Below, piece by piece: positions 45,165-54,064 of a stretch of 64,000 bases of DNA. Under the pieces are notes generated by a model. It was not told the DNA's origin. It searched no databases and saw only the letters and a list, made by a program, of their open reading frames with translations. Source of the stretch: Natronolimnobius sp. AArcel1 (GTDB lineage: Archaea > Halobacteriota > Halobacteria > Halobacteriales > Natrialbaceae); assembly GCF_011043775.1 (NCBI RefSeq), contig NZ_JAAKXY010000006.1, forward strand, positions 186,001 to 250,000. Reading direction: 5' to 3'. The stretch's first letter is position 1. Each line of letters opens with the position of its first letter. Position numbers and translations under genes: made by a program.

Positions 45165-45521
45165 CTATTCGTCTTCTTCGCCGGTCTCGATGACCTGGAG
45201 AACCGACAGCGGCACGTCTCGAAGGGCGCCGCCGACCTCGCTTTTTGCGATTCGGGAGGCGTGTTCCTCGCCCTCCGCGTTGAAGACCTCCATCTCGAGG
45301 CCGAGTCCCACGAGCGCGGTCCCTGCGGCGACGAACGCGGAGTCGAAGGGTTCTCCGCAGGCGGGACAGCCCGTCGCGCCGACTTCGACCTCCACGTAGT
45401 CCATATTCTCGCTGTTGAGTCGCTTTCCGGCTTCGCTGACAGCGACACCGATTGCATCATCGATCGCATCAACGTCACGAACGAGCCATGCGGCTTCCAT
45501 CGCGACGAGATAGTTTCCCAT
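45165..45521 (-). CDS. UPF0212 (DUF555) family protein
   Basis: A 118-residue protein starting MGNYLVAMEAAWLVRDVDAI. GVAVSEAGKRLN, YVEVEVGATGCPACGEPFDS (CxxC, perhaps zinc) and FNAEGEEHASRIAKSEVGGA are near-invariant in this archaeal family. The start is clear from the family N terminus; the 53 upstream codons are not conserved in type. Function unknown. Confidence 0.93.
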   Translation of the reverse strand: MGNYLVAMEAAWLVRDVDAIDDAIGVAVSEAGKRLNSENMDYVEVEVGATGCPACGEPFDSAFVAAGTALVGLGLEMEVFNAEGEEHASRIAKSEVGGALRDVPLSVLQVIETGEEDE

Positions 45522-45839
45522 ACGTGGATGTGGGGCCGAAGGGTTTCCTTCTTTGCGGTTCATCCCCGCCAGCAGGTGCATGCACATGCTAAACCCTGCC
45601 ATAGGTCTGTGAGCGTGCGCACGAACGAGGGATAATGCGCATAAGTTACGAGAATTGGCCAGGTCAACTTCGGCCACCATAGCCGGATCCGGGAATGAAT
45701 ACAGTCCCAGTTGTCTCTCTTACAACTACAGTTGAATCGCACGACTGCGTCGACCTGATAGCTAATTTAAAACCGTTATAATTTTCGCTGTTCAGGAAAG
45801 CTTATATACAACCCTGGTCTCAGCCTCGCCTGAACGCTG
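45522..45839. other. Intergenic region without a gene
   Basis: Promoter region for two divergent genes. The right half becomes AT-rich (AGCTAATTTAAAACCG, then the TATA box below). Short frames here look non-coding. Confidence 0.5.
45801..45809 (+). promoter_or_regulatory. TATA box of the 56-residue gene
   Basis: CTTATATAC, a near-perfect haloarchaeal TATA element, lies ~31-39 nt before the ATG at 45840. Confidence 0.65.
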
Positions 45840-46010
45840 ATGATATCCCGCGTGTACCGCGCAACCCTGTTCGCACTGTATCAACTGTGCATTGTGGTCG
45901 GCATCACCATGATGCCGCTTGCCATCGCCGCCCGACAGGCTGGCTTCACCCTGCCAATCCACCGCCTCCTCGAGAACGTTGAGGACGCATACACCGCCGC
46001 CCAACCCTAA
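45840..46010 (+). CDS. 56-residue small membrane protein
   Basis: Encodes a single hydrophobic helix (LYQLCIVVGITMMPLAIAAR) after a short basic N terminus (MISRVYRATLFA) and before an amphipathic tail (LPIHRLLENVEDAYTAAQP). The strong TATA box, the codon usage typical of the neighbourhood and the position 167 nt before psmB support a real gene. Function unknown; no similar name recalled. Confidence 0.65.
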   Translation: MISRVYRATLFALYQLCIVVGITMMPLAIAARQAGFTLPIHRLLENVEDAYTAAQP

Positions 46011-46145
46011 TCACACAATCCCTTTTCGGCTGTTTTCACCCACGTAGCGACGTCGTTTGCGCTGCGTTGGTTTCGTCCACCCCTGTTGAGTCGTCGACTC
46101 TCGAGACATGATTGATAGCGGAAACGACGGTGGTGAACGCCGGTC

Positions 46146-46153
46146 TTTTATAC
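46146..46153 (+). promoter_or_regulatory. TATA box of psmB
   Basis: TTTTATAC lies ~25-32 nt before the ATG at 46178. Confidence 0.6.
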
Positions 46154-46177
46154 CGTTCCGGTCGTAAGGTACGGTCA

Positions 46178-46909
46178 ATGCGTACACCGAATCACAACAC
46201 GGACTTCTACGGGACGGTCGATCAGTTGGCTGACGACACGGACCCGTACGCGCCTGAAGTTGGTCCAATGCCCCAGAACGACCTCTCGTTGAACGATCTG
46301 GACAACGTCAACAAGACCGGAACGACGACGATTGGCATCACGACGACCGACGGCGTCGTCATCGCGACGGACATGCGCGCCAGCCTCGGCGGCCGCTTTG
46401 TCTCGAACAAGAACGTCCAGAAGGTCGAACAGATCCACCCAAGCGGCGCGCTGACCCTCGTCGGTAGCGTCGGCGGCGCACAGTCGTTCATCTCGACGCT
46501 GCGCGCGGAAGTCAACCTCTATGAGTCCCGACGCGGCGACAAGATGAGCATCGACGCACTCGCGACGCTCGCCGGCAACTTCGCCCGCGGCGGCCCATTC
46601 TTCGCCATCCACCCAATTCTGGGCGGCGTCGACGACGAAGGCAGTCACGTCTACAGCATCGACCCAGCCGGCGGTGTCATGAAAGACGACTATACCGTCA
46701 CCGGTTCCGGTATGCAACTCGCCTACGGTCACTTAGAGCAGGCCTACGAAGACGGTCTCTCGAACGACGAGGCGACGACCATCGCCGCCCGCTCGATCAA
46801 ATCCGCCGCCGAGCGTGACACTGGCTCCGGGAACGGTGTCTTCCTCTGTGAGATCACCGAGGAAGGCGTCGACATCCACGGCCACCACGACTTCGACGAA
46901 GTCGTCTAA
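46178..46909 (+). CDS. psmB: Proteasome beta subunit
   Basis: A 243-residue precursor. A 48-residue propeptide (MRTPNHNTDFYGTVDQLADD...) ends at NKTG, before the catalytic Thr49 in TTTIGITTTDGVVIATDMRA. The catalytic partners are in place: D at VIATD, K in GGRFVSNKNVQK, and GGSVGG-like LVGSVGGAQ. Self-cleavage exposes the N-terminal threonine inside the 20S core particle, which needs the alpha subunit encoded elsewhere. The upstream in-frame extension is excluded by the family N terminus and the TATA spacing. Confidence 0.97.
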   Translation: MRTPNHNTDFYGTVDQLADDTDPYAPEVGPMPQNDLSLNDLDNVNKTGTTTIGITTTDGVVIATDMRASLGGRFVSNKNVQKVEQIHPSGALTLVGSVGGAQSFISTLRAEVNLYESRRGDKMSIDALATLAGNFARGGPFFAIHPILGGVDDEGSHVYSIDPAGGVMKDDYTVTGSGMQLAYGHLEQAYEDGLSNDEATTIAARSIKSAAERDTGSGNGVFLCEITEEGVDIHGHHDFDEVV

Positions 46910-47062
46910 AGCGTAGTCTCACCCTCTTTTCTTCGAGACGCAGGTGTTGCGAGCCTGCCCTGTTGCTCGAGTCAGTGCTCCGTTCGCCTCGAGCGAGCGC
47001 GCCAGCAGTCGCTCACCGACTCGAAAATGGAACACTGCCGCCGAAATCGATACTGGGAGTCC

Positions 47063-48232
47063 CTACTCGAGGCGCGTCGACGCTTCGGCCTCGGGTTCAG
47101 GGTCGCGCTCTGTTTCGGTCGTTGGGTCCGTCTCCGCTGCCATCTCCAACTCCGGCATCTCGATGGCTTCTGCCTGGCCGCTCTCGCTCGAGCGGTAGAT
47201 GGCGTCGATGACGCGCTGGACGAGCAGCGCCTCTTCGATTGTGTTCGTCTCCGGTTGGCGACCGGCTGCAATTGCAGAGAGGAACTGCTCATCTTGTTGT
47301 GCGTAGCCAGTGATCGACGGATCACCGGTCAGTTCGGTGTCCGCGTAGTGTTCGACGCCAGCCGTGCCGGCCTCGAGCAACTCGATGTCGGTATCACCGA
47401 TATCGAACTGCGCACCGGCCTCGGTGCCACGAATCCGGAAGTCCATACTCTCCTCGCGGTTGGTTGCCCAGGCGGCCTCGAGTGAAATTGTCTGGCCGTC
47501 AGCGGTGCGGATGAAGGCGCTGACGGAGTCGTCGACCTCGTACGTTTCGGCTTCGGCGTCCCAGTTATCCCCAAAGCCGTCGGGATCGGCGTACTCCTCG
47601 CGGGTGCCGAACGTGGTGCGGGCAACGCCCGACACTTCGGTAATCTCCGGGAAGTCAAGCGTGTAGAGGGCAAGATCGAGCGCGTGGACGCCGATATCGA
47701 GGAGCGCGCCGCCACCGGCGAGGTCGGGATCGGTAAACCACGAGCCAGGACCGGGAACGCCGCGTCGGCGGACGTAGTTCGCTTCGATGTGGGTCAACTC
47801 GCCAAAGCGACCCCGTGCGTGTTGTTCACCGAACATTGCCATCGAGCCGGCGTGTCGGTTGTGAAAGCCGACCATACAGATCCCATCGCTCTGTTCGGCA
47901 GTCGCTGCGATGCGCTCGGCACTCTCGAGTGTGTGTGCGAGTGGCTTTTCGACCAGCACGTGACAGCCTGCCTCGAGTGCGGCGACCGTGATCGGTTCGT
48001 GGAATCGGTTTGGCGTCGTGACGATGACAGCGTCGACGTCGTCATCGACGACGAGATCCTCGTGGGTTTCGTACGTTGTCGCGCCGAATTCGCTGGCGAA
48101 TCGGTCACGTTGTTCGGGAACTAGATCCGCGCCGGCGACGACGTCGCCGCCGAGTTCGTCAATACTTCGTGCGTGGAGGTGGCCCATACCGCCGAGTCCG
48201 ACGATGCCGACACCGATTCCGGTGCCGATCAC
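47063..48232 (-). CDS. Gfo/Idh/MocA-family oxidoreductase
   Basis: A 389-residue protein from the GTG at 48232, which has GAGGTG seven bases upstream; a further GTG at 48268 in the same frame is an alternative without such a motif. VGIVGLGGMGHLHARSIDEL is the Rossmann NAD(P) site and VLVEKPLAHTLESAERI carries the EKP motif with the catalytic lysine. AGGGALLDIGVHALDLALY, with the conserved D-x-x-x-H, completes the active site. It oxidises a sugar, inositol or similar polyol; substrate not predictable. Ends in a Thr/Glu-rich tail. Confidence 0.92.
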   Translation of the reverse strand: MIGTGIGVGIVGLGGMGHLHARSIDELGGDVVAGADLVPEQRDRFASEFGATTYETHEDLVVDDDVDAVIVTTPNRFHEPITVAALEAGCHVLVEKPLAHTLESAERIAATAEQSDGICMVGFHNRHAGSMAMFGEQHARGRFGELTHIEANYVRRRGVPGPGSWFTDPDLAGGGALLDIGVHALDLALYTLDFPEITEVSGVARTTFGTREEYADPDGFGDNWDAEAETYEVDDSVSAFIRTADGQTISLEAAWATNREESMDFRIRGTEAGAQFDIGDTDIELLEAGTAGVEHYADTELTGDPSITGYAQQDEQFLSAIAAGRQPETNTIEEALLVQRVIDAIYRSSESGQAEAIEMPELEMAAETDPTTETERDPEPEAEASTRLE

Positions 48233-48517
48233 CGTGAAACACCTCGTTTCTGGGCTCGGAACGGACACTGTTGAGGAGAAAGCTGCCGTTTCGGTCCAGA
48301 ATGTGTGCGGTCCCAGTTCATACAGACACGCAGGCAGCCACCGAAATAAGGGTTGTGACCGATCCCGCTCATTGTCACATAAACGGACACTACAGCGCCT
48401 TATACAGTCACTTTCGTTTTGATATCTCCGTGTCTGAAACGGAACGTAAACACTGATTATCGGGATCGACTACGGGCAGATGGATTATCGGTCACCACCG
48501 CGGTACAACCTCCCATC

Positions 48518-49804
48518 TCACCCACTGCGTTGCGTCTCCACTAGTTCAACGACTACCTCGAGTGAGACACCGGTTGCGGCCTCGAGACGCTCGCGAACGT
48601 CAGTAGCGACGTCGGTGGGGAGTTCCTCGCCGGGCGGATGCTCGACGAGAACGGTGACGACCGGCTGTCCATCGGAATAGACGTCGATGAGCTCGTACTC
48701 GACGGCGAGTTCCTGAAACGCCACGCCTTCAGCCGGTGGATCTGCGCTCATAACTGCGAGTTCGGTCTGGACGTCGTGTTCGACAGCGGCGGTCTGGTAC
48801 GTACCGTAGGTGACGCCGCCGAGGACAGCCGTCAGAAGTAAAATTGCAACGCCGAGAACGAGCACTCGAGACTGCAGGCGACCGTAGGCCCGCTCGAGAT
48901 CCGTCTCCTGGGCGGGTCGGTAGCCCGAGAGCCAGAGCAAGAGCAAGGCGGTGAGGTTGATCGAGAGCATGTTGACGAGGACGAGCGTCCCGGCAGTGAT
49001 GACGACGGTTGGGTCGCCCCACGCAATGCCGAGTCCTGCGGTCGCGGCGGGCGGGATCAACGCGACAGCGATTGCGACGCCGACCAGCACGGAGCCAACG
49101 TCGCGAACGAGGCTGATGACGCCGGCGACGCCGGAGCCGAGTGCGAGAAACAGCGCGAGAATCGTCGGACTGATTCGCTCGTCGACCTGCGGAATCGTCG
49201 TGATATCGAGCCCGGGGGGCAACAGGACCGTGCCCCGGAGAATCCATCCGAGGACGGCTGCCGTCACGACGGCGAGGACGAGCCCGCTTATCTGGAGTGT
49301 GACACCACGCTGTGCGAGATTCTCGTCGTCGACGACAACACCGACGCTCGCGGCCAGTGCCGGCCCCATAAGCGGTGCGACGACCATCGCACCGATGATC
49401 GTCGCCGCCGAATCGAGCAACAATCCAGCGGTCGCAATCACTGTACTCACCACGAGCAACGCGTAGTACGTTGAGGCCGCCGGCGCGAGATCCGCCGCTC
49501 GAGCCTGTAACTCCTCGCGCGAAATTCGGGTACCGCTAAACTGTCCGTGGAGCTCCTCGGCCCGACTCGAGACGATGGTCTCCGCGGCGGTAACGACCGT
49601 ATAGGCCTGCTCGTCGAGGCCGGCTTCCCGGAGCGCCTCGAGCAGTGGCTCGATGCCGGTTGGCGGTGCTGGAATCGAGACGATTGCCTCGAACTCGTCG
49701 TGACTCGTTTCCGCGGCGACGCCGTAATCGAGGCCGGTCGACTCGACCGTCTCGAGGACGAGGTCCAGTTCCCCCCGTGGAACGAACACCTGTACCAGAC
49801 GCAT
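48518..49804 (-). CDS. DUF389 (TIGR00341) membrane protein
   Basis: A 428-residue protein. The N-terminal ~105 residues are soluble and ACT-like (MRLVQVFVPRGELDLVLETV). About seven TM helices follow with the DUF389 signature LLLDSAATIIGAMVVAPLMG and GVVVDDENLAQRGVTLQISG. A loop with IPQVDERISPTILALFLALG precedes a helix with ALIPPAATAGLGIAWGD. The C-terminal ~100 residues are soluble. Function unknown across bacteria and archaea; transport is suspected. Confidence 0.92.
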   Translation of the reverse strand: MRLVQVFVPRGELDLVLETVESTGLDYGVAAETSHDEFEAIVSIPAPPTGIEPLLEALREAGLDEQAYTVVTAAETIVSSRAEELHGQFSGTRISREELQARAADLAPAASTYYALLVVSTVIATAGLLLDSAATIIGAMVVAPLMGPALAASVGVVVDDENLAQRGVTLQISGLVLAVVTAAVLGWILRGTVLLPPGLDITTIPQVDERISPTILALFLALGSGVAGVISLVRDVGSVLVGVAIAVALIPPAATAGLGIAWGDPTVVITAGTLVLVNMLSINLTALLLLWLSGYRPAQETDLERAYGRLQSRVLVLGVAILLLTAVLGGVTYGTYQTAAVEHDVQTELAVMSADPPAEGVAFQELAVEYELIDVYSDGQPVVTVLVEHPPGEELPTDVATDVRERLEAATGVSLEVVVELVETQRSG

Positions 49805-49888
49805 ACCGCTCAGACGACGGCTGCGGGGATAATCTGTGTGCCAGACTCACACACCGGTGAGAGTCACAGAAACGAGTGAAAGTCCGCC

Positions 49889-50740
49889 TTAGAACGTCTC
49901 TCGGCCGTCGTCAGTGATGACGCTCTCGAGCAACTCGACCGGCGTCGCATCGTAGTTTGGATTTGCGACACCGAAGCCCTCTGCGGGTTCGGGCATGACT
50001 TCGCTGCCTGGCCGATGCTCATTTTCGAAAACGAACCCTTCGGTGACGATCTTCGAGGCGGCTCCGAGGACGGTCACCGGCACCTCGAGTTGGGCTGCCG
50101 TCGCCGCAATCGGGAACGTGCCGACGCGGTTGTACAGCGTGTCGTCGACGATACAGTCCATGCCGACGATGACCCGATCACATTCCGGCAGATAGTGGCC
50201 GTGTGCGCTGTCGGTAATCAGCGTCGGCTCGACACCCTCGAGATCGGCGAGCGTGCGGGCGGTCTTGCGGCCGATGTAGCGCGGGCGCGCTTCGGTAACG
50301 TAGACGTCGAAGGTCTTGCCCGCCTCGACGGCCTGCTCGAGCGCTTCGATGATCGTCGAGGAGTAATCATGTGTCAGCAGCGTCGCGCTATCCTCGAGGG
50401 AGTCGACGGCGTTTTCGGCGGCTCGCTGCTTAGCCGATTCGACCCGCGAGATGACAGCGTCGATACGCTCCTGTGTCAGTTTCTTTGCCTCCGCGACGCT
50501 GTCCGGGTCGGCGTCTGCAACCGCCTCAACGACCGCCCGAACTGCGTTCTGTAACGACGCGTGCGAGGGATTCGCTCGTCGTAACACCGAGCCGTTGCGC
50601 TCAAGGTCGCGAACGTACTCTTCGACGGTGGCAAACTCCCGCTCGAGCAACTCCTCGAGTGCTCGGGTGGCGCGTACGGCGACTACCGAGGAGCTGTGTG
50701 TCTGCATTTCCTGGATCTCCTCGACCGTCTCGTCGATCAT
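49889..50740 (-). CDS. eIF-2B alpha/beta/delta-like protein (possible ribose-1,5-bisphosphate isomerase)
   Basis: A 283-residue protein starting MIDETVEEIQEMQTHSSSVV. A helical N terminus is followed by the Rossmann-like C-terminal half: THDYSSTIIEALEQAVEAGK, YVTEARPRYIGRKTARTLAD, VIVGMDCIVDDTLYNRVGTF and VTVLGAASKIVT. In archaea this family includes ribose-1,5-bisphosphate isomerase of the AMP salvage pathway with AMP phosphorylase and form III RuBisCO. The Cys and Asp of GMDCIVDD fit the isomerase (Cys-Asp pair) better than a translation factor. The partner genes are not in the window. Confidence 0.85.
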   Translation of the reverse strand: MIDETVEEIQEMQTHSSSVVAVRATRALEELLEREFATVEEYVRDLERNGSVLRRANPSHASLQNAVRAVVEAVADADPDSVAEAKKLTQERIDAVISRVESAKQRAAENAVDSLEDSATLLTHDYSSTIIEALEQAVEAGKTFDVYVTEARPRYIGRKTARTLADLEGVEPTLITDSAHGHYLPECDRVIVGMDCIVDDTLYNRVGTFPIAATAAQLEVPVTVLGAASKIVTEGFVFENEHRPGSEVMPEPAEGFGVANPNYDATPVELLESVITDDGRETF

Positions 50741-50814
50741 ACTGCAACGGATTCCCGTCAGCGGCAAAGGTGTTCCGGGTATTGTCAGGCCTCGTGTCGG
50801 GTTGGGTGGACGAG

Positions 50815-51150
50815 CTATCCGTCGGACTCGAGGCCAAAAATCCGCTGAAGTTCCCGTTCGATTCGCTCACACAGTTCCTCGAGGACGGGCTCGAACTGCT
50901 CGTGGTCGGCGACAGAGCCGACGCGCTCCTCGAGATCGTCCGGAAGCTCGACGCGAAACTCGCCGTCGCCAGTGTAGAACGGCTCACTCTCGGCTAAGAC
51001 CTTCCGGTCGATTGCCTTGAGCACCCGCGAGTCGTATCGGCCGTGGAGTTGGTTGTACGCACTCGAGTACGCCTCCTGCAGTTCGTCGAAGTAGTGGACG
51101 TACTTGTCCTCGAACTTGTCGGGGTCGAACTCGGTCGTGCCGTTGCTCAT
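50815..51150 (-). CDS. DUF5783 family protein
   Basis: A 111-residue haloarchaeal protein: FDPDKFEDKYVHYFDELQEA, YSSAYNQLHGRYDSRVLKAI, then FYTGDGEFRVELPDD and a helical end LEELCERIERELQRIFGLE. All-helical apart from one short strand pair. Function unknown. The 74-nt gap to the eIF2B-like gene downstream on the same strand allows co-transcription. Confidence 0.85.
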   Translation of the reverse strand: MSNGTTEFDPDKFEDKYVHYFDELQEAYSSAYNQLHGRYDSRVLKAIDRKVLAESEPFYTGDGEFRVELPDDLEERVGSVADHEQFEPVLEELCERIERELQRIFGLESDG

Positions 51151-51248
51151 GCCCGACTCTGTGGCCGCGAGCGGGTAAACCTCCCCGGTTCAGGCTGCAC
51201 CAAGTGGGCGACCGCAGGCTTACGGTTCACACGCGCGTAGGAGTATCC

Positions 51249-51572
51249 ATGTCCGTCACCGTTCGATACACCTGTCCCTACTGCGACGCCGTCGTCAGCG
51301 TCGAGCGCGCACTCTCCCTCGCGGACCGGTCGGTCACCACGAGCCCCCAACCCGGCTGGGAGTACGCCGACCCGACCGACGACGACCTCGAGTCAGCCGA
51401 TGGAATCGAGTTTCGCTGCGGCGAGGACGGCCCCGTCACCGATCTCGAGGGCGAGCCAGTCGAGGGCTGTGGGCGGCTCTTTTACCTGAATTTCGTGCGC
51501 TACGAGCAGGGCGTCGAACTCGAGCCGGATCCGCCGACGTATGGCGGGCCGCGATTCGATTTCAACGCGTAG
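51249..51572 (+). CDS. Zinc-ribbon-like small haloarchaeal protein
   Basis: A 107-residue protein starting MSVTVRYTCPYCDAVVSVER. The first CPYC and later FRCGEDG...EGCGRLFYLNFVRY (two more Cys) make a probable four-cysteine zinc site. The middle (SVTTSPQPGWEYADPTDDD) is an acidic loop. It lies 61 nt before mrp on the same strand. Function unknown. Confidence 0.75.
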   Translation: MSVTVRYTCPYCDAVVSVERALSLADRSVTTSPQPGWEYADPTDDDLESADGIEFRCGEDGPVTDLEGEPVEGCGRLFYLNFVRYEQGVELEPDPPTYGGPRFDFNA

Positions 51573-51633
51573 GGTTCGAGTAGAGCAGTCCGGCGAACAC
51601 AACTCTTTTCGACGCTGCGACGGACGATTCTGT

Positions 51634-52728
51634 ATGGACGAAGCCGCTGTTCGCGACCGCCTCCGGACGGTCGATGATCCGGAACTCGGCGACGATATTG
51701 TCTCGCTCGGGCTCGTCAACGACATCAGCGTTGCGGAGGGCGAGGATGGCCCCGAAATCGCCATCGACCTTGCACTCGGTGCGCCTTACTCGCCAACCGA
51801 ATCCGACATCGCCGCGGAAATTCGGGAGTTGTTCCTCGAGGATGGGATCGACCCTGATCTCTCGGCGAGCATTCCCGACCGCGACGACGTGGTGACCGAC
51901 GAGCAGGTGTTACCGGGCGTCAAGAACGTCATCGCCGTCTCCTCGGGGAAGGGTGGCGTCGGGAAATCGACTGTCGCAGTCAACCTCGCGGCAGGACTGT
52001 CGCAGTTGGGTGCACGCGTCGGCCTGTTCGACGCGGACATCTACGGGCCGAACGTGCCGCGGATGGTCGATGCCGACGAGCCACCGGGTGCGACAGAGGA
52101 CGAGACGCTCGTTCCGCCCGAAAAGTACGGCGTGAAGCTGATGAGCATGGCCTTCCTGACTGGCGAGGACGACCCCGTCATCTGGCGCGGTCCGATGGTC
52201 CACAAGGTCATCACGCAACTGACAGAGGACGTCGAGTGGGGCGCACTCGACTACCTCGTTGTCGACCTCCCGCCGGGCACCGGCGACACCCAGTTGACGA
52301 TGCTCCAAACGATGCCCGTCACCGGCGCAGTGATCGTCACGACGCCACAGGACGTCGCACTGGATGACGCGCGCAAGGGCCTCGAGATGTTCGCCAAACA
52401 CGATACCGTCGTGCTGGGGATCGCCGAGAACATGTCCTCGTTTGCCTGTCCCGACTGTGGCGGCCAGCACGATATCTTCGGCTCCGGCGGCGGCAAGGAG
52501 TTCGCAGACACCCACGAGATGCCGTTCCTCGGTTCGATCCCGCTCGATCCGAGTATTCGGGAAGGCGGTGATGGCGGGACGCCGACTGTGCTCGAGGACG
52601 ACAGCGAAGCGGGTGATGCCTTCCGGATGCTCACTGAAAACGTCGCGAACAACACAGGAATCGTTCACCGACGCGGGGCGTCGCAGTCCCGTCGTAACGA
52701 GACTGCCTCTCGCTCGCCGGAGCAATGA
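51634..52728 (+). CDS. mrp: Mrp/ApbC Fe-S cluster carrier ATPase with N-terminal DUF59 domain
   Basis: A 364-residue protein. Residues 1-85 are a DUF59 (MIP18-like) domain (VDDPELGDDIVSLGLVNDIS). The deviant Walker A SSGKGGVGKST at ~104-114, LFDADIYGPNVPRMV, MSMAFLTGEDDPVIWRGPMV, VVDLPPGTGDTQL and SSFACPDCGGQHDIFGSGGG (CxxC cluster ligands at the dimer interface) follow. It transfers [4Fe-4S] clusters to target proteins. The start at 51634 gives the family N terminus; the longer frame overlaps the upstream gene. The next gene overlaps its stop by 4 nt. Confidence 0.96.
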   Translation: MDEAAVRDRLRTVDDPELGDDIVSLGLVNDISVAEGEDGPEIAIDLALGAPYSPTESDIAAEIRELFLEDGIDPDLSASIPDRDDVVTDEQVLPGVKNVIAVSSGKGGVGKSTVAVNLAAGLSQLGARVGLFDADIYGPNVPRMVDADEPPGATEDETLVPPEKYGVKLMSMAFLTGEDDPVIWRGPMVHKVITQLTEDVEWGALDYLVVDLPPGTGDTQLTMLQTMPVTGAVIVTTPQDVALDDARKGLEMFAKHDTVVLGIAENMSSFACPDCGGQHDIFGSGGGKEFADTHEMPFLGSIPLDPSIREGGDGGTPTVLEDDSEAGDAFRMLTENVANNTGIVHRRGASQSRRNETASRSPEQ

Positions 52729-52964
52729 CGAGCGACGACGCCGACGGATCGTTCGACGCCGACCCGGACCCCGAACGCGTCGCGGTCCTGCGGGAGGTTG
52801 CAGATGACGTTCGCGGCGAGACGAGCGAGAGCAAGCAACTCGCGAACATCCTCTATCGCACCAGTGACCTCTACGACGAAGACGAGGAGACCACACCCGA
52901 GGAAATCGTTCGCAACGTAAAGTTCATTCTCGAGGTCAACGAGCGCGGCGGGCTGGGTCGCTGA
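52725..52964 (+). CDS. Small acidic protein coupled to mrp
   Basis: A 79-residue protein whose ATG overlaps the mrp stop (ATGA), so translation is coupled. MTSDDADGSFDADPDPERVA is a disordered acidic start, followed by an all-helical part: VLREVADDVRGETSESKQLA, then EEIVRNVKFILEVNERGGL. It has no Cys. The pairing with mrp suggests a role near Fe-S cluster carriage, but no family function is known to me. Confidence 0.75.
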   Translation: MTSDDADGSFDADPDPERVAVLREVADDVRGETSESKQLANILYRTSDLYDEDEETTPEEIVRNVKFILEVNERGGLGR

Positions 52965-53045
52965 TCGGGCGGCCCCAAAGGCGGGTATCGGAGGCGCTCG
53001 AGTGCCAGTCGCGTCGTTTTTACTCTCGGCGCTCGAGACTCGAGT

Positions 53046-53720
53046 GTGGACGCGAATCAGCAAACCTGGGCGAACCCGTTCAATATGGACGAGGCGTGTC
53101 GGAACTGTCCCGAACTCTGTGAGCCGCGCACGCAGGTCGTCCACGGCTACGGCGATGTGGGTGCCGATTTCCTGTTCGTCGGCGAACGCCCCTCGGCGGC
53201 GGCCGACGAGACGGGCATTCCGTTCGTTGCGAGTCCGGACGATGCGGACGGCAACGCCGAAGATAGCGACGGTACAGGCGATAACGGCGGACTCCGGCGC
53301 ATCCTCGAGCGTCTCGCACTCTGTGATGCAACGTCGCCAGCCGAGCGACCGGAACTCGAGAACGTCTATCTGACGAATCTCACGCGGTGTCGCGACCCCG
53401 AGCGGCCGCCGACGGACGAGGAAATCGGCACCTGCGAGCCGTATCTCAACGCCGAAGTTCGGATGATCAACCCCGAAATTTTGATTCCGGTTGGCGAGCG
53501 CGCGCTTGCAGAACTGGGCACGGAGTATACGACGACGCCGGTCGACGAACTCGAACTGCCCGACGCTCACGCGACGACGATCCGTGGTCGGGGCTTCGAA
53601 CTCGTCCCAATGATCAAGCCGCGAGACCAGACGGACGAGCAGACACAGACCTGGCTCGAGCACTTCGTGTCGCTGATGGCGTCGGATTATCGCCAGACGA
53701 AGGGCCGACAAGAACGGTAA
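53046..53720 (+). CDS. Family 4-like uracil-DNA glycosylase with altered catalytic motifs
   Basis: A 224-residue protein with GTG start. Four cysteines in the family 4 arrangement are kept (CRNC near residue 18-21; TRCRDPERPPTDEEIGTC with 14 residues between), so a 4Fe-4S cluster is likely. Motif 1 is GERPSAAADETGIPFV where GEAPGxxEDxxGxPF is usual, and the motif 2 region reads VPMIKPRDQ in place of the HP(S/A) histidine. An Asp/Gly-rich loop (~62-78) is inserted after motif 1. Binding to DNA damage is plausible, but base excision by the standard mechanism is doubtful. Confidence 0.8.
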   Translation: MDANQQTWANPFNMDEACRNCPELCEPRTQVVHGYGDVGADFLFVGERPSAAADETGIPFVASPDDADGNAEDSDGTGDNGGLRRILERLALCDATSPAERPELENVYLTNLTRCRDPERPPTDEEIGTCEPYLNAEVRMINPEILIPVGERALAELGTEYTTTPVDELELPDAHATTIRGRGFELVPMIKPRDQTDEQTQTWLEHFVSLMASDYRQTKGRQER

Positions 53721-53751
53721 GTTGCTTCTGTCACTTCGGATTCGTCCGTGA

Positions 53752-53970
53752 CTACCAGTATGGCGTCGACAGCCAGTGCCCACCTCGAGCGCCCAGTGCG
53801 ATCAACGCGCCGACGACACCGACTGTCAGCACGACAGTTGCCACAGTTGGAGCGAGTAACTCGCTGGCAGGCTCGAGGGCGTAGCCGTCTGCGAAGCCAT
53901 AGATGCCGATTACTGCGAGCCCGAGGATGCTCGCAATGGCGAAGGTGCTGGTGAGGGTTCGGTTGTTCAT
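53752..53970 (-). CDS. 72-residue membrane protein
   Basis: Starts MNNRTLTSTFAIASILGLAV and has two TM helices (FAIASILGLAVIGIYGFADG; LAPTVATVVLTVGVVGALIA) joined by YALEPASELL. The C terminus is ARGGHWLSTPYW. The longer frame to 54216 runs over the start of the divergent gene and is rejected. Tail to tail with the glycosylase gene at 31 nt. Function unknown. Confidence 0.65.
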   Translation of the reverse strand: MNNRTLTSTFAIASILGLAVIGIYGFADGYALEPASELLAPTVATVVLTVGVVGALIALGARGGHWLSTPYW

Positions 53971-54064
53971 GGTCTCTCTTCTCGAGCAAGTCGGATAACT
54001 CTCAGCGTCGGCGCGTGCACCATGAAGCGCCGCGTTCAAGGCCGGCCGTGCCGGATGGTCGGCT

